This document shows positions 53,480-64,000 of a stretch of DNA of 64,000 bases, piece after piece. The position numbers and the translations under genes are program-made. Each line of letters begins with the position of its first letter. The stretch's first letter is position 1. Origin of the DNA: Linnemannia hyalina (lineage: Eukaryota; Mortierellomycota; Mortierellomycetes; Mortierellales; Mortierellaceae); the NCBI GenBank assembly GCA_019671135.1, contig JAHRHY010000019.1, positions 310,001-374,000 on the forward strand, written 5' to 3'. The notes beneath the pieces are model-generated. The model ran no database searches, was not told the DNA's origin, and saw only the letters and a list, made by a program, of their open reading frames with translations.

Positions 53480-55320
53480 ACCTCCGGCCTCAACTTGCGC
53501 AGAAACCTCCTCAACTCAGCCTTCCTCACATCCACCTCAATCCTCGGCAAACCATCTTCTCTCTGCAATCCTTGAAGCACCTTCAACCGCGGCCAATGGC
53601 TCGCCATTCAGTCTAACTCGGGCCTGTCCAACTCGAAATCCACACCTTCGAACCCAAACACCTCCAACCGCGTCAATGTCAACAGTCGGTCCAGTCCTGA
53701 CTCAAGTGATAGGTCCAGTGAGCCCTCAATCGGGCTTCCACAGTTGACATAGAGCTTCTCGTCAATGAAAAATTTTGGTAGAAACGAGGGGCTGCTTCGG
53801 GCCGCGTTCGGGTTCCTCTAAGCGTAGCCCAGATCCAGGATCTTCAGTCGTGTCAACCGAACCAAGTGCTCAAACACATTGATCTGGAGTACCTGAAGTT
53901 GCTCGTCTATGTTCTCAGTCGTCGTTAATATTCCTGCAGTAGCCACCGACGTTCTGTTGGTATACAGTCTCTCCAACCCGACCACCTGACACCGAAAGGT
54001 CTCCAACCTGTCTTCACAGGCAAAGGACTCCTTGAGCAGTAACTTGGCATCGATCCTGTGATGAATCGCATCAAAAACACGCAACCGTGGGCACCTTTGA
54101 AGGATCCGCAACAAGAAATTCCGGTGTTCTCTCAGGGACTGCCATAAATGGATGGCTCGGTATGATCCTGCTGCCTAAACACCTCCAGTTCTTGACACCG
54201 CAACACCAGTGCCTTTGCGATGGCCGTGAAAACTCGTTTCCTGATGTTGATCTCTTTGAGGTGAGGCAACCATTGAAAGATATTGTTGGCGATTCGTATG
54301 TCGGACCGAAAGGTGTTCTGAAACCTTAGACGTTGCAAGTTACTCAGTCAACCCTCCATAATCTTGTCCGCGTCCGGGCACAACGCACCAATAAAGAGTC
54401 CAAGTGTTCCGCATTCCAGGTCACGAAGGTTGGGGTGGTGATACAGGATGAGAAAAGGTCTCGCGACTTGAGTCCATGCCCGGGAAGGTTGTCGAAAGGG
54501 TTGGGCTGGAAAAGGCGACAGATGATCGGAAGGACGCAAGGGCAGGGTTGCGAGCCAAGATATGCTCAAAGTGTTCACTATGGACGTTATTCTCCAAGGA
54601 CAACAAACCGTGTAATCCTGCCAGTGTCCTGTTAAGAAAGTCCGCGCTCCTGACACTCCCCCAGTCTCAACACACAAAGACCCAGGTTTTTCAGAACCAA
54701 TATCCAGAACCGCTGCCCCGTCGTCTAATCCTGCTCTCGCCTCCTATCCGTCATCCGCCAAGCCTTCTTAGCTCGGAGTGCCACCTTGAACTCGGTAAAC
54801 AGTAAGAATTCGTCGGGCAGAGGTTGCCGTCGTTCCTCCCTCGCTAGTGCCTGTTCCGTTTCCAGCCAGAAACAAGACCGCCTCCGATGAAGCACCTCGG
54901 TAGGTCACAGGGGGAGAAGATTGTTGTGGAGGATGAGAGACTGGAGTCGATTACACGTGTTACTGATACCCGCTGCATTAGGGTTGGATCCAGTGGATGG
55001 TCAAGTGCCGAATCAGATGTCCATGCTTGATGTGCAGATCCCCGAGCCAAGTCTCTTCCTTGTCGCTGATGGGGTGATGATCGTGATGTTGTTTTTGTTT
55101 AAGGATGAGAGGCCATGAGTGGAGACTGTCGTCGATGGATTCCCAGAGGTGAGGGAGGTGGGTGCGGTACCATGTGCTGCAGACTCGGACGCATGAGAGG
55201 AGGGAAGGTGGGTCGAGGAAGGGAGGAAGGAGGGAGTCCTTTGTCCTTGATGTCCTTGATGTCCTTGATGTCCTTGATGTCCTTGATGTCCTTGCTGCTA
55301 TTGTTGTTGTTGCCATGTGC
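53480..55320 (-). pseudogene. Decayed F-box/LRR gene
   Basis: On the - strand an F-box-like start survives (about 55310-55120: DPPSLLSCVRVCSTWYRTHL, then LWESIDDSLHSW), followed by HIKHGHLIRHLTIHW. Downstream the frame breaks repeatedly. Leucine-rich pieces with stops extend to about 53480 (FRCQVVGLERLYTNR, VLQINVFEHLVRLTRLKILDLGYA). The LWESIDDSLHSW block is very close to LWTSIDDSLYSW of the intact 43845 gene, so this is a paralogue. A 9-bp tandem repeat lies before the F-box. Confidence 0.7.
55242..55295 (-). repeat. 9-bp tandem repeat near the start of the F-box relic
   Basis: About six copies of TGTCCTTGA (complement encodes a Thr-Ser-Arg run in one frame and Lys-Asp-Ile in another). It lies just before the surviving F-box, so expansion may have extended the N-terminus. 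Confidence 0.85.
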
Positions 55321-55639
55321 TTTGGGCGTAAGGGAGGAGGAAGAGTGAGTAAAAGGAGACAAGGGAAACAAGAGGGAGCAAAAGGAGGAGTAAGAGGAGG
55401 ATGGAAAGGTGGAAAAGGAGAGAAAATGAAAATGAGACGGTCTAGAGAAAACGATACATTAAACAAAGACCTTCATTCGTCGGTGAGAAAGATAATTAGC
55501 CTTCTCTACCTGGCTATGTTGCCTCTTTCTTTTCGCAACTGCATCTCTTGGTGTCCAGAAAGAGGGCCGTTGGTAATACCGCTCCTTCATGCTCTCGGCT
55601 ACATACAAACAATACAAACGGCAATAACGACCTCCTACG

Positions 55640-57290
55640 CTCGCTGATGCACAACATCAGGCCGCAACGAGACCATATACCCCCTCAGCTCATCCCTCCT
55701 CTGACCCGGCCTAGTACCTCTTAACATATCAACCTGTAACTCCCTCAAACACCTCAACCTCGGCCACTCCTCACTTATCCACTCCAACTCCCTCTCCCCC
55801 AATCCGACAGTTCACCCCTCAACCCCAAACACCTCCAACTCCTTCAACCCTTCCTCAACCCTGCATCCAGCGACAACTCTAATGTATTCGGGATGGGCCA
55901 GCCATACATAATGTACTGCTTCCCTCCTACAGTCTCCATCCGTGAGTGTCTGTCGCTGGCCAGGTTCACTTGTCAGTACTCGTATCCAGGTCCAGAACTC
56001 GTAGTCGAGTTAAGGAGTAACCTAGTTTCTCGAAGACTTTTGTTTGTGCGGTCTGGGAACGGCGAAATTTCCGAAAGTGTTCGAGTTCTCCTGTTGCCAG
56101 AGGCTCGGAAAGAGATATTCTTCATCGCATGATCGAGCCTATCATGCTGTTCGATTGCTAGTCTTGGCACTTTGACAATCTGTATCCGAAAGACTTCCAG
56201 ACTCGTAGCGATCCAGGGGTGACTCAACAACCGTGGCTAAGGCAATATGCGCTACTCGGTCAGCAAGTACTAGATTACTGAGAAGTGGTATTCTAGTGTG
56301 CGGAGGTTGCTGGGTGTCCCGCCCATGATGATGTTGACACCCTTGTCCTTTACATTGTCCCAAGACAGACCAATCACACGCAGACACTCCAGTCCGGGTA
56401 ATCGTTCCGGAATCGTGAAGAACCCCCGAGTGAGAATTATCCCGTAAAGTCGATGCTCCGTAACCTTAACGGCGTCATCCTAATAGTGCTGAACATCCTA
56501 GTCGATAGATGAAAAGTCGGTTCTGAAGATGAGAAATCGGTCCAAGAAATCTCCTACGTTGGCGATACCCGACTGATTTTCGAAATCGGTGAGTCGTCCA
56601 ATGGGTGTCACCATCTCCCGACTGAGGCGATCCGTGCCAGGACGTTTAGACTCCTGTCCAGACGTAGCTTTGTAAGGTGCTGGCGTTTTGTTGGACGAGG
56701 AGCCAGAATCGTTGGACTGTGAGCCGGTCCTGACAATTCTGTGTTCTCGACCGGCCTCGAGCGAGCTCGACACAAACACGCCTTCGAACCGTGGGGATAG
56801 CAAAAGAGGATCTGCATTGGTGAGGGTGGTGACAGTTTCTGCTCATGTTCGGATGGCGGTATACGGCGCGACTTCAAAGACTTCAAAAGACAAGAGGCTG
56901 ATGCATGCTCCGCCGAGGCGTGTTGCGTCAATTATGATAGGATGGTGTATCTGGAGGTATCGAATGTATTGCCCGTATTTGCGTAAAGTCCAAGCCAGCA
57001 TATACTCTTTCTCGAATACTCTACAGTGTCGTTGTCGCTGTTGTCGTTGTCGCTGTTGTTGTTGCTGCTGTTGTTGTTGTTGTTGTTGGCTAGGAACTGT
57101 GGCCAAAAATAATGATCATCGTCAACAGTCTGCCAAAGCAAGGGTGAGAGATGTGCATTTCATCGCATGTTAACGAGGATGGATGAGTAGAAGCCGGGTG
57201 GGAGGAGATGGGATCAGACTCTGTCGAGGAGTTCTGAGATCGAGAAAATGCCTTGAGTTCATGGACATAATCGTTCGAACATATTGATCC
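55640..57290 (-). pseudogene. Second decayed F-box gene
   Basis: Pieces in different - strand frames are visible. These are CNAHLSPLLWQTVDDDHYFWPQFL (quoted here in part from about 57160-57100), RKYGQYIRYLQIHHPIIIDATRLGG and LTVQRFWLLVQQNASTLQSY. They match the order F-box / 'LW.tvDD' / 'yg.yIRyL' / 'fw.lvqqNp' of the family. Stops and frame changes separate them and the C-terminal region is largely unreadable. A GTT/GCT triplet tract interrupts the linker. Confidence 0.6.
57025..57091 (-). repeat. CAA/CAG-type triplet repeat in the F-box relic
   Basis: GTTGTTGCTGTTG-type repeat; on the - strand it encodes Gln or Asn runs depending on frame. Replication slippage here may have caused the frame loss. 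Confidence 0.8.
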
Positions 57291-57640
57291 TGTGAATTGG
57301 TGGAGAGAAAAGAGGAATGAGAAAAAAGAGGTGCGTCTCGGTCTATTTTCCTTCCATGTCGTCATTGGTCAATGCGCGCATAACTGTTGGCAGACCTTTG
57401 CCACCGCTCCCGCGCGCTTCTCTTCAGCCGTCACACCGACACCACTCTCAAGCCCATTTTATCATTACTCACACTCTTTGTCATTCTTTCTCTGCTTTCT
57501 TTGTTCAACTCTTTGTACTTTTAACTTCACTTCGCTTTCATCATTATCTCTTTCCTCTCCCTTCATTCTGACTCTTACTCCCACTCTCGCTGTCACCTCG
57601 CTTATTCACCCCTCAATCACTTTCACCTCTTGCGCAACAA

Positions 57641-58200
57641 TGGTTCTCATGTGCAACAATTGCTAAATCACCATCACTGGCATTCCTGTTCTCGATTCAT
57701 CGTCACCCACCACATCATTTGCAGGTAAGTGCTATCACCCCTACAATGATTCTATGATCCAGGTCCATGACGTGCTCTTCACTTTTGCCCGTGGTTGGGT
57801 TATAGGTGAACGGGTAAGTAAGTGCCATTATACGTTCCAACAGCAGTGGTCATAGCTGTGAACTGCGCCTTTGTACTCCTACCTGTATATTGGACTCTTC
57901 AACATAACCACAGTTCGGCGTGTTAGTTCATCCCATTGCCTTGGGTGGATGGCAAATATAACATGGTCCAGTTAGTCGCGTATCAGACTCTTGCTCTTGA
58001 CCAGAAAGGGGCTGTCGCGATGATGTTGCACAAAAGTAGCTGCTATCGCTTTACCTTGCATAATGCTGTAACAAAGTGCCATTTCATGTCTCAGCAGCAG
58101 TATCTTTATTGTCGTCTGGCAATGTACTGTACTCTTTGTGCTGACACTCGACTAAGTCACAGTGTTTATCGCCCTGTACTTCAGCGCTGGTTCATTTTCT
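57641..58200 (+). pseudogene. Possible LIM-domain gene relic
   Basis: Starts ATG GTT CTC ATG TGC AAC AAT TGC TAA; the Cys-x2-Cys pair is followed by a stop. Further fragments include KCYHPY, KCHYTFQQQWS and CHFMSQQQYLYCRLAMYC, a Cys/His-rich arrangement like the LIM repeats of fungal proteins. A CT-rich promoter-like tract precedes it. No continuous frame exists. The assignment rests on weak resemblance. Confidence 0.35.
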
Positions 58201-58539
58201 TTTGTTTCTACTTATTGGGCATTTACAAATCTGAGAAGAGTCGCTGCTAATTCACAAATGGTTTTCTCCAGCTGATTTAGATTATAACGACTCGAGCGAA
58301 ATCGAGCGATCACTCGAATGACATGGATGATCGAGCGACTCAACCAGTGATACGTAACTAAACATCATCCGAACGAACGACAAAGAAAAATTTCGCATCA
58401 CTCACTCGGCACTCGCTCGTTTTTTTTTCCGCCCACAGCACTGATTTAGAATGATTAATTGGCGCCAGTTTTTCCAGAACCGGGGCTTTACATCGAAACA
58501 GTGAGGCTCGGCGTCTTCGGAATGGCTTAAATTATTCAA

Positions 58540-60568
58540 TCCGATGGAAAGAAGATGGAGGATGGGTATCGTGACAAACAGGAGATAGGAGGTTATTGGA
58601 AAAAGTTGGAGAACTTGGAGGTACTGAAACAGGATACTGCTGACTATTTAGCTTTATATAGAATTACCACTCTTACGTTTGACCTAACCGCCTTCTTTTT
58701 TTTTGCTGCATTTTAGGACTATGTCCAGGAGATCGAAGACTTCGTTTCCGAGGACAAGGTCGCAGTGGCCGCGAGACATTGTTCAGATATTGCTGCTCAT
58801 ACATGTGGATAGGCACAGCTTGTAAGGCGTGAGTCGAATAGTGAGTAGTTTTCATACTGACAACTCTCAACTAGAATTGATATCGGGAACAACAACGTTC
58901 TCCTCCAACCTATTGCATTCAAGAGTTCGACTCGACACTCAGAAAGGAGTGATTCCTTCGTCATTTGTATCGCCCACCCTCTCACAGCCGAGATTACCAA
59001 GTACTCCAAAATCGAAGTCCGAGCGTAAATCAAGTTTCTGTTGCACAACTCCTAGAGCCTTGGAAAGTGCTGATGGAGATTGTGCTGGCACTGGTAAGCC
59101 ACGATAACCTTGCTTTTTGGCTTTGCGGTATGCTATTTCTCAACTATCCTTCTCTTGATCTCATACTTTTTTAGAACCACGGCCGAAGCGTTGGCATCTC
59201 CAGTGGAAGCGATTTACCACATCTCTCTACAGCCAGACAACAGCGAATGTCCAAGAGCGATAGGCGGCAGGCTCTCGCAAGGAAAGACGCAGGGCATTTT
59301 GCTTTCTAGCAAATTCAGTTTTAATATCTATCAATTATACGTCAAGACTCACGCAGTTTATCTCATCTTATTAGCGTGGCGCCCACCTGCACAGTCAATT
59401 TATCATGCGATAAGTCTTCAGGACTATTTAGAAGAGTTCTTGACAAGGGCTGCCAATGCCTATCACATACTGAAATTGGAGAAACGCACTAGGATATTAT
59501 TGGACCCGCTTCAAAAGCTCCTTCCAAGCCACGATCCCCGCTGTCCTGGAGGAGGTGCGCATTATTAAAGGTCGATATCAGGAGCAGCGACTGGCAGGTG
59601 AAACCGTCCTTGAAAATTAGGAGGCTATCCTTGACATCGTGGAATATGTGTAAGTACAATTTTTCGTAAAAGGAAAGGAGGTTGATGTCTAAGCGCGATG
59701 AAGTACTAATATTCGACTTCAATAATGGTTGTCGAACTGTAGTTTGGTCCTCTTTTGGCCCGCATGCCTCTGAAGCTGACATCGTTGCCAAGTGGAACGC
59801 AATATTGTACATGCTGCTCATGGGGTCTGATGTGTTCATGCGCAGGCAAGCCCAACTTGAATGAGAAAAAAGAGAACAGAGAAGCGGAGCTGCGGAAGAT
59901 AATCATTATTTCTGGTTCTTTTTGTTGAAAACGGCGAGTGTGTGTCTGATTCAACAAAAAGCGTTAAAGCGATCCTTGACGAAGAGGATGATGAACTTGG
60001 AATGTTTGGCCGCAAGGTGGATCTCATTTTTTATACCCATGGGCAGGAACTAGAAAATCTAGAGTTTGAGATTGCCGAGGCTAGTCAACTGGACATTGAG
60101 ATTCAAGAACGCAAAAACACCAGTTTGAATTGCGCCAAAATGGAGAGTCAGCATGCTACCTGTGGAGTTAAGTTCACGGTCCTCATCCTTGAATCTCAAG
60201 GTAACTATCGTATGTAAAGTTACTAGTAAATGCTACCGTCTTCCTCTACTAACTGATTTGTATTAAATTTAATACAGGTTGGTATGGAAGCTTGTTCGCC
60301 CTTTACCCGATCGAGGATATCTTCATTTTCAAGTACCTTGGTTCGGTTGAGCTGCCTCGGTCATCAAGCGAGCTAAGTCGGCTAACGCGATTTTTACAAG
60401 GCGATACTCTTGATCTGCTCTACACCTTTGCTGTAAGTAATAATACTAACTGTGAACAGGATTAGCAGTATGCAGTACATTAACTCACGCGTCCCCTCGA
60501 TCATTTAATGCTTCCGACTATAGGAACATGTTATTACAGTCACGGAGGAATTACGCCACAGTTAGGAG
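58540..60568 (+). pseudogene. Uncharacterised multi-exon fungal gene, probably degraded
   Basis: Exon-like blocks with good splice sites are visible. A block begins at 58717 after TTTTAG (DYVQEIEDFVSEDKVAVAARH). A longer one is at 59180-59568 (AEALASPVEAIYHISLQ, ISLQDYLEEFLTRA). Another is at 59942-60209, with KVDLIFYTHGQELENLEFEI and IEIQERKN, ending at GTATGT. An exon at 60278-60432 reads GWYGSLFALYPIEDIFIFKY, and a last one starts at 60524. Between 59568 and 59942 several stops interrupt the frame, so the gene may be dead or my exon choice is wrong. The KVDLIF / EIQERKN order could be a remnant of a nuclease-like fold (weak). I recall similar proteins as an expanded family in Mortierella; function unknown. 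Confidence 0.45.
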
Positions 60569-61164
60569 GAGAAGCAGGACTTGATTTCACAGAAACGTCG
60601 CATGAAGATATTCAACCGTCACTCCACTCCTTCCGCTCCGCCGCAAAAGAAACGACGAATATCCAGCATCGTTTCCCTAACCCCAACTAAACGCAAATAA
60701 AGAAATTCAGTACATACTAATTAAAATGTATTTTTCACCCAGCCCCAAAATCACCAGAATTTTGAACTACACATGAATCTTCATAGTACAACATTGTCAA
60801 GTTGCAAATCGCATAAGATTTATCCGGTCCTGTCGTTATGCATTTAGACAAGTTTGACTGTAGTTCGAGACGTGTTCAGAGAGCAGGGCAGAGGTAAAAA
60901 TCACCTTCAGCTCAGGTACCGAACCAGTAAGCATCGCTGTGGGCTCACAAATCAGAACCTCGTGAGTTTAAATAGGGACATCACCCAACCGTTAAGCATT
61001 CGCGTGGACTTTCCCTCCCAAGTGCGGGTTTCCTCTGGATAGGGTTGTGCAGTGCTCCTACTGACCCGCAGAAATGCATCTTACATTCCTTGACAACAGA
61101 GGAAGAATTAATTAGTGCCTCGGCTAAGGTTGATGGAGCTGTTTGTTGATCTGAGTTTTCCTGA
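60569..61164. other. Gene-free gap
   Basis: Contains AAACGCAAATAAAG, a likely poly(A) signal for the preceding gene (about 60690-60703). Nothing else was recognised. Confidence 0.45.
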
Positions 61165-61437
61165 TTAACAATGTTTACCTTTGCATTCAAGAGAGTTGAG
61201 TGTGAGCAAAGATGGAAAGAGAGAGCTTGAGCTCGAAAGTGAAGCGATGAAGGAGGAGGTCCACTCTCTAGCCAAACGACGACCAGCTTGCTGAAGTTCG
61301 GGAAGATTGCTAGATTCGAGAACAGGAACCACCTTATCTTTCCAGGTATACGAGACGTCTTGGCGATCATCACTTGCAGGGTCGAGAGCTGTCAGATACT
61401 TGATATGATCGAAATCCTGAGGCTGTTCTCCAGACAA
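61165..61437 (-). CDS. Short open frame, possible first exon of an uncharacterised gene
   Basis: 90 codons on the - strand: MSGEQPQDFDHIKYLTALDP, a helical segment VVPVLESSNLPELQQAGRRL, then a Ser-rich stretch and ECKGKHC before a stop. A GTAAAC donor-like site lies near the end, so it may be spliced. I do not recognise the family. It could also be a chance frame. Confidence 0.3.
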   Translation of the reverse strand: MSGEQPQDFDHIKYLTALDPASDDRQDVSYTWKDKVVPVLESSNLPELQQAGRRLAREWTSSFIASLSSSSSLFPSLLTLNSLECKGKHC

Positions 61438-61607
61438 GAAGTAGGCAGCATTGGGAAGTCCTCGAACGCGCTGGTGCTACAGGGGCGTCTTCGCATATTT
61501 TGTTGAGGAGCAGGACCCTAAGCGTAGTATAATAAAAACAAACATGCTGAGCGCTCGTTTTTCATTTCGATGTATATATTCTATATCATAAGAAAAACGA
61601 TTCCCTG

Positions 61608-61978
61608 GTTGGGTATGCTCATCCTGACAGGGAACCTCTGCTATGGTCGCCTGGCAGGTGGACACCCTTCGAAACCCAAGGACGACATGGCTGCCTCTCA
61701 TTCTAGCAGGATGACGATATGAGAGTCAGCTGAGAAAGCGCGCTAAATCAGCACCGTTTCCCCGGCGTCTAAACGATTCTACCAGGGCTGTACATAGAGA
61801 GGTTGGGCATGCTCATCCTGACAGGGAACCTCTGCTATGGTCGCCTGGCAGGTGGACACCCGTCGAAACCCAAGGACGACATGGCTGCCTCTCATTCTAG
61901 CAGGATGACGATATGAGAGTCAGCTGAGAAAGCGCGCTAAATCAGCACCGTTTCCCCGGCGTCCAAACGATTCTACCA
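61608..61978 (+). repeat. Two-copy tandem duplication, about 177-bp units
   Basis: The block GGTTGGGTATGCTCATCC ... CGATTCTACCA occurs at 61608-61784 and again at 61801-61978 with only a few substitutions and one indel. The period is 193-194 bp. It is non-coding and recent. Confidence 0.9.
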
Positions 61979-62484
61979 ATCAAATACAGTAACAATTGGG
62001 GTCTAATGAGAAAGGGCTTGCATCACCTGGACTGGACATGTTGTATGGAGTTAGGAGGATCAGGATGGGAGTGTTGATTGATGAATGTGGAGTTGCAAAG
62101 TGGTGAAAATGATTGATGAAAGGCAGAGGTCTGATGAAAGGGGCTGGCGAGAGAAGACAAGGCCGTGGGAGTGGTGGCAATACCGAAACAAAAGCTAATG
62201 ATGAAATGGAAGATGAATAGGCAAGACCATGGAGAAGGCACACAGAAAACATTTGTGGTGATTTGGAGTGGCTTAGCTTCTGGTGGCCATTTCGCTATTT
62301 TACGCGCTCGCCTGCGAGTGTCTGAAAAAGCACGATACGAGCAGGTAGGCACTATGCCCTTTGGCCATTGGTAGCAATAGTAGTTTCTAGCCTTTGGAGA
62401 ATAGTCATTGACATAAAACACCTTTCTTCCACGATACGAGCAGGTCTTGAGAGTTACTGTCTTTATTCGCGATATTGAGAGGGA
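61979..62484. other. Gene-free gap before the satellite
   Basis: No supported gene. A short CACGATACGAGCAGGT motif occurs twice (near 62330 and 62431), so small-scale duplication continues here. Confidence 0.4.
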
Positions 62485-62511
62485 ACACATACACACACAC
62501 AAACACACACA

Positions 62512-62574
<63 letters not shown>

Positions 62575-62706
62575 CACACACACCACACACATCACACACA
62601 TCACACACATCACACACATCACACACATCACACACATCACACACATCACACACATCACACACATCACACACATCACACACATCACATCACACACATCACA
62701 CACATA
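62485..62706 (+). repeat. CA microsatellite and ACACATC minisatellite
   Basis: A (CA)n tract of about 85 bp is followed by about twelve copies of ACACATCAC-type units. On either strand it translates into His/Thr or Cys/Val repeats, which are artefacts and not protein. Confidence 0.95.
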
Positions 62707-63302
62707 TATGCATACATCCTTTTTCTCGTCTGCCGCTATTCGAGTTATGCCCGCTGACCCCGAAGATACTCCTTTGGATACAAGAGTTGCCGAGAGAAAC
62801 TCCACTCTCCCTTCTCCCTCTCCCTCGACAAGTGACCCTGTTCAACCGGGCAACGACTCGGCCAGCCAAGGGCAACTCCCTCCAAGATCCCCACATTTTG
62901 TACATCATGTGACTAGAAAGGTACCATTGCCTTGCAACTTATATTGCCTGGGCCTATCATCTGTGCCAAGCGCTTACAGCCCAAACTCTTTGTGTTTCCC
63001 ACAATACCTTCCAACCGGAAGGAATCGCCATCTTCTATTGTGGGCAGAACGAGTCAGATTTCCAGCAGGACCACACATCGCTCGTTTCTCCTGTTCACGC
63101 GTCCGCTCTCTTTTCTTTTTCATTTTTTGTTTGCACCCTGCCTGTCTTCTTCTTTTTACCACCACCGACAACAACACCATCACCATTCACCATGCCAGAG
63201 TCAGAGTCAACAACGATCAAGACCCCCATTGCCACCAGTATCATCAATGCATTACAGAACTGATCGAGCACAGTTCATTGTTGGCTGATATGCTTACCTC
63301 AC
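62707..63302. other. Region with no confident gene
   Basis: A CT-rich, promoter-like stretch (about 63090-63190) precedes a short + strand frame at 63192 (MPESESTTIKTPIATSIIN, then stop). The - strand gene to the right has a GTAAGC donor at 63301-63296, so this region is probably its intron or downstream exons that I cannot read. Confidence 0.35.
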
Positions 63303-64000
63303 AAACGCTATGACAAGCTTGGTCTATGCTGGCCAGAAGTTTCGCTCTCTCATCTTCGTCGACGTCAAACGTATTGGCCGATTCTGGTTCTGCTGCTTCT
63401 GAGGTCAGACCTGAGGGTGAGACCACTGTTGCTGTCGCAGGCTTAGAAGGACCTGACAGAGTGTCTACTTGAGTGATTTGATCCGCGATCTCGTCTTCAT
63501 CCGGGTGGGTACTCTCGGTAGGTACCATCGTACGGGAATCGAGCACTATAGAACATACTACAACACTATTTAGCAACTATATATTCATAAGGTAGTTTTA
63601 GTCATTCTTTTAAATCAACTGATACTCACCACGCTTGCTCAAAGAGGAGTCGAAGGATAACGGCACGTCGTCACGGCTCTGCGTATTACTCTGCATGTCT
63701 GTAAGGTATTCCGAAGTAGAGATTGACTCGCATAGGGTTCCGATCCCTTGATCAAATGTGCCGCAGTTCTGATTGCCGAAGATTGAGTTTGGCGGTCGAG
63801 CCAGAACTGCTGCCCATCCCCATCATCACTCTTCCACGTCTCGAATTTTCCCAAGAGGTCGTTTTGACATCCTGTTGCAATTCGCTGTCCCGGATCAGCC
63901 GCATGTATTTACTGTGCGCCTCTCCCTTGTTGTTCAGTTTGAACTTACCGTAGAATGTATTCGGCGATTTGTCAACAGTTTTACGAATGCAAGAGATCTC
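63303..64000 (-). CDS. Partial multi-exon gene running off the right edge, unknown product
   Basis: Three exon-like blocks with good boundaries. The first, from the window edge, ends near 63954 (CIRKTVDKSPNTFYG, donor TACG|GTAAGT). The second runs about 63813-63632 (LARPPNSIFGNQNCGTFDQG, then SLSKRG) with donor GTGAGT. The third is about 63548-63303 (VLDSRTMVPTESTHPDEDEI, then VDEDERAKLLASIDQACHS) with donor GTAAGC. Phases agree across both joins. The product is hydrophilic and Ser/Thr/Asp-rich. I do not recognise a domain. The start is outside the window and the 3' end is unresolved. Confidence 0.5.

Noticed and set aside
62447..63313. 288-codon + strand frame starting with long His-Thr repeats, and the matching Cys-Val frame on the - strand
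   Set aside because: Both are driven by the CA satellite and run into sequence with no consistent coding features.

Overview
The window looks like nuclear DNA of an early-diverging filamentous fungus, most likely Mortierellomycotina (a Mortierella or Linnemannia relative). The reasons are short GT-AG introns, a Crinkler header protein, large F-box/LRR and NACHT-WD40 families, arrays of secreted S41 peptidases, and family resemblances recalled from memory. No database search was possible. No bacterial operon, tRNA, rRNA or CRISPR signal was seen.

Layout. (1) 71-8850: a mobile element bounded by two nearly identical 414-bp direct repeats. It carries a DDE transposase with a C-terminal chromodomain, a coiled-coil protein, a Crinkler (CRN) protein with a PD-(D/E)xK nuclease-like domain, and a primase-helicase resembling a herpesvirus-type origin-binding helicase fused to an archaeo-eukaryotic primase. 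A long hairpin recurs three times inside it, twice just after a gene's AATAAA signal and once inside the CRN intron. This is the best candidate for an undescribed system. (2) 9215-25589: five tandem secreted S41-type peptidase genes, all on the + strand with one shared exon plan (first exon / 71-nt exon / long last exon). Copies 2 and 4 are intact; copies 1, 3 and 5 are pseudogenes. (3) 26264-34933: a decayed NACHT-WD40 (STAND) gene split by a 4.65-kb inverted repeat. The repeat has two 2272-bp arms around a 109-bp spacer, and each arm carries a small hydrophobin-like gene. (4) 35360-48287: ordinary genes, namely PIH1 (R2TP co-chaperone) and a TMEM62-like phosphoesterase from a shared promoter region, a PQ-loop transporter, an F-box/LRR protein, an aspartic-protease relic and a short-chain dehydrogenase. 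(5) 49915-57290: two intact F-box proteins and two F-box pseudogenes, all on the - strand. (6) 57.6-64 kb: gene relics, an uncharacterised multi-exon gene, a tandem duplication, a CA-rich satellite and a partial gene at the right edge.

How the genes fit together: in the element, the transposase would move DNA, the primase-helicase would replicate or repair it, and the CRN nuclease could be an effector or a host-manipulation module. The peptidase array, hydrophobin-like gene and aspartic-protease relic point to a secreted interface. The NACHT and F-box families point to fast birth-and-death evolution. Exon structures were read by eye from splice motifs and conserved phases.
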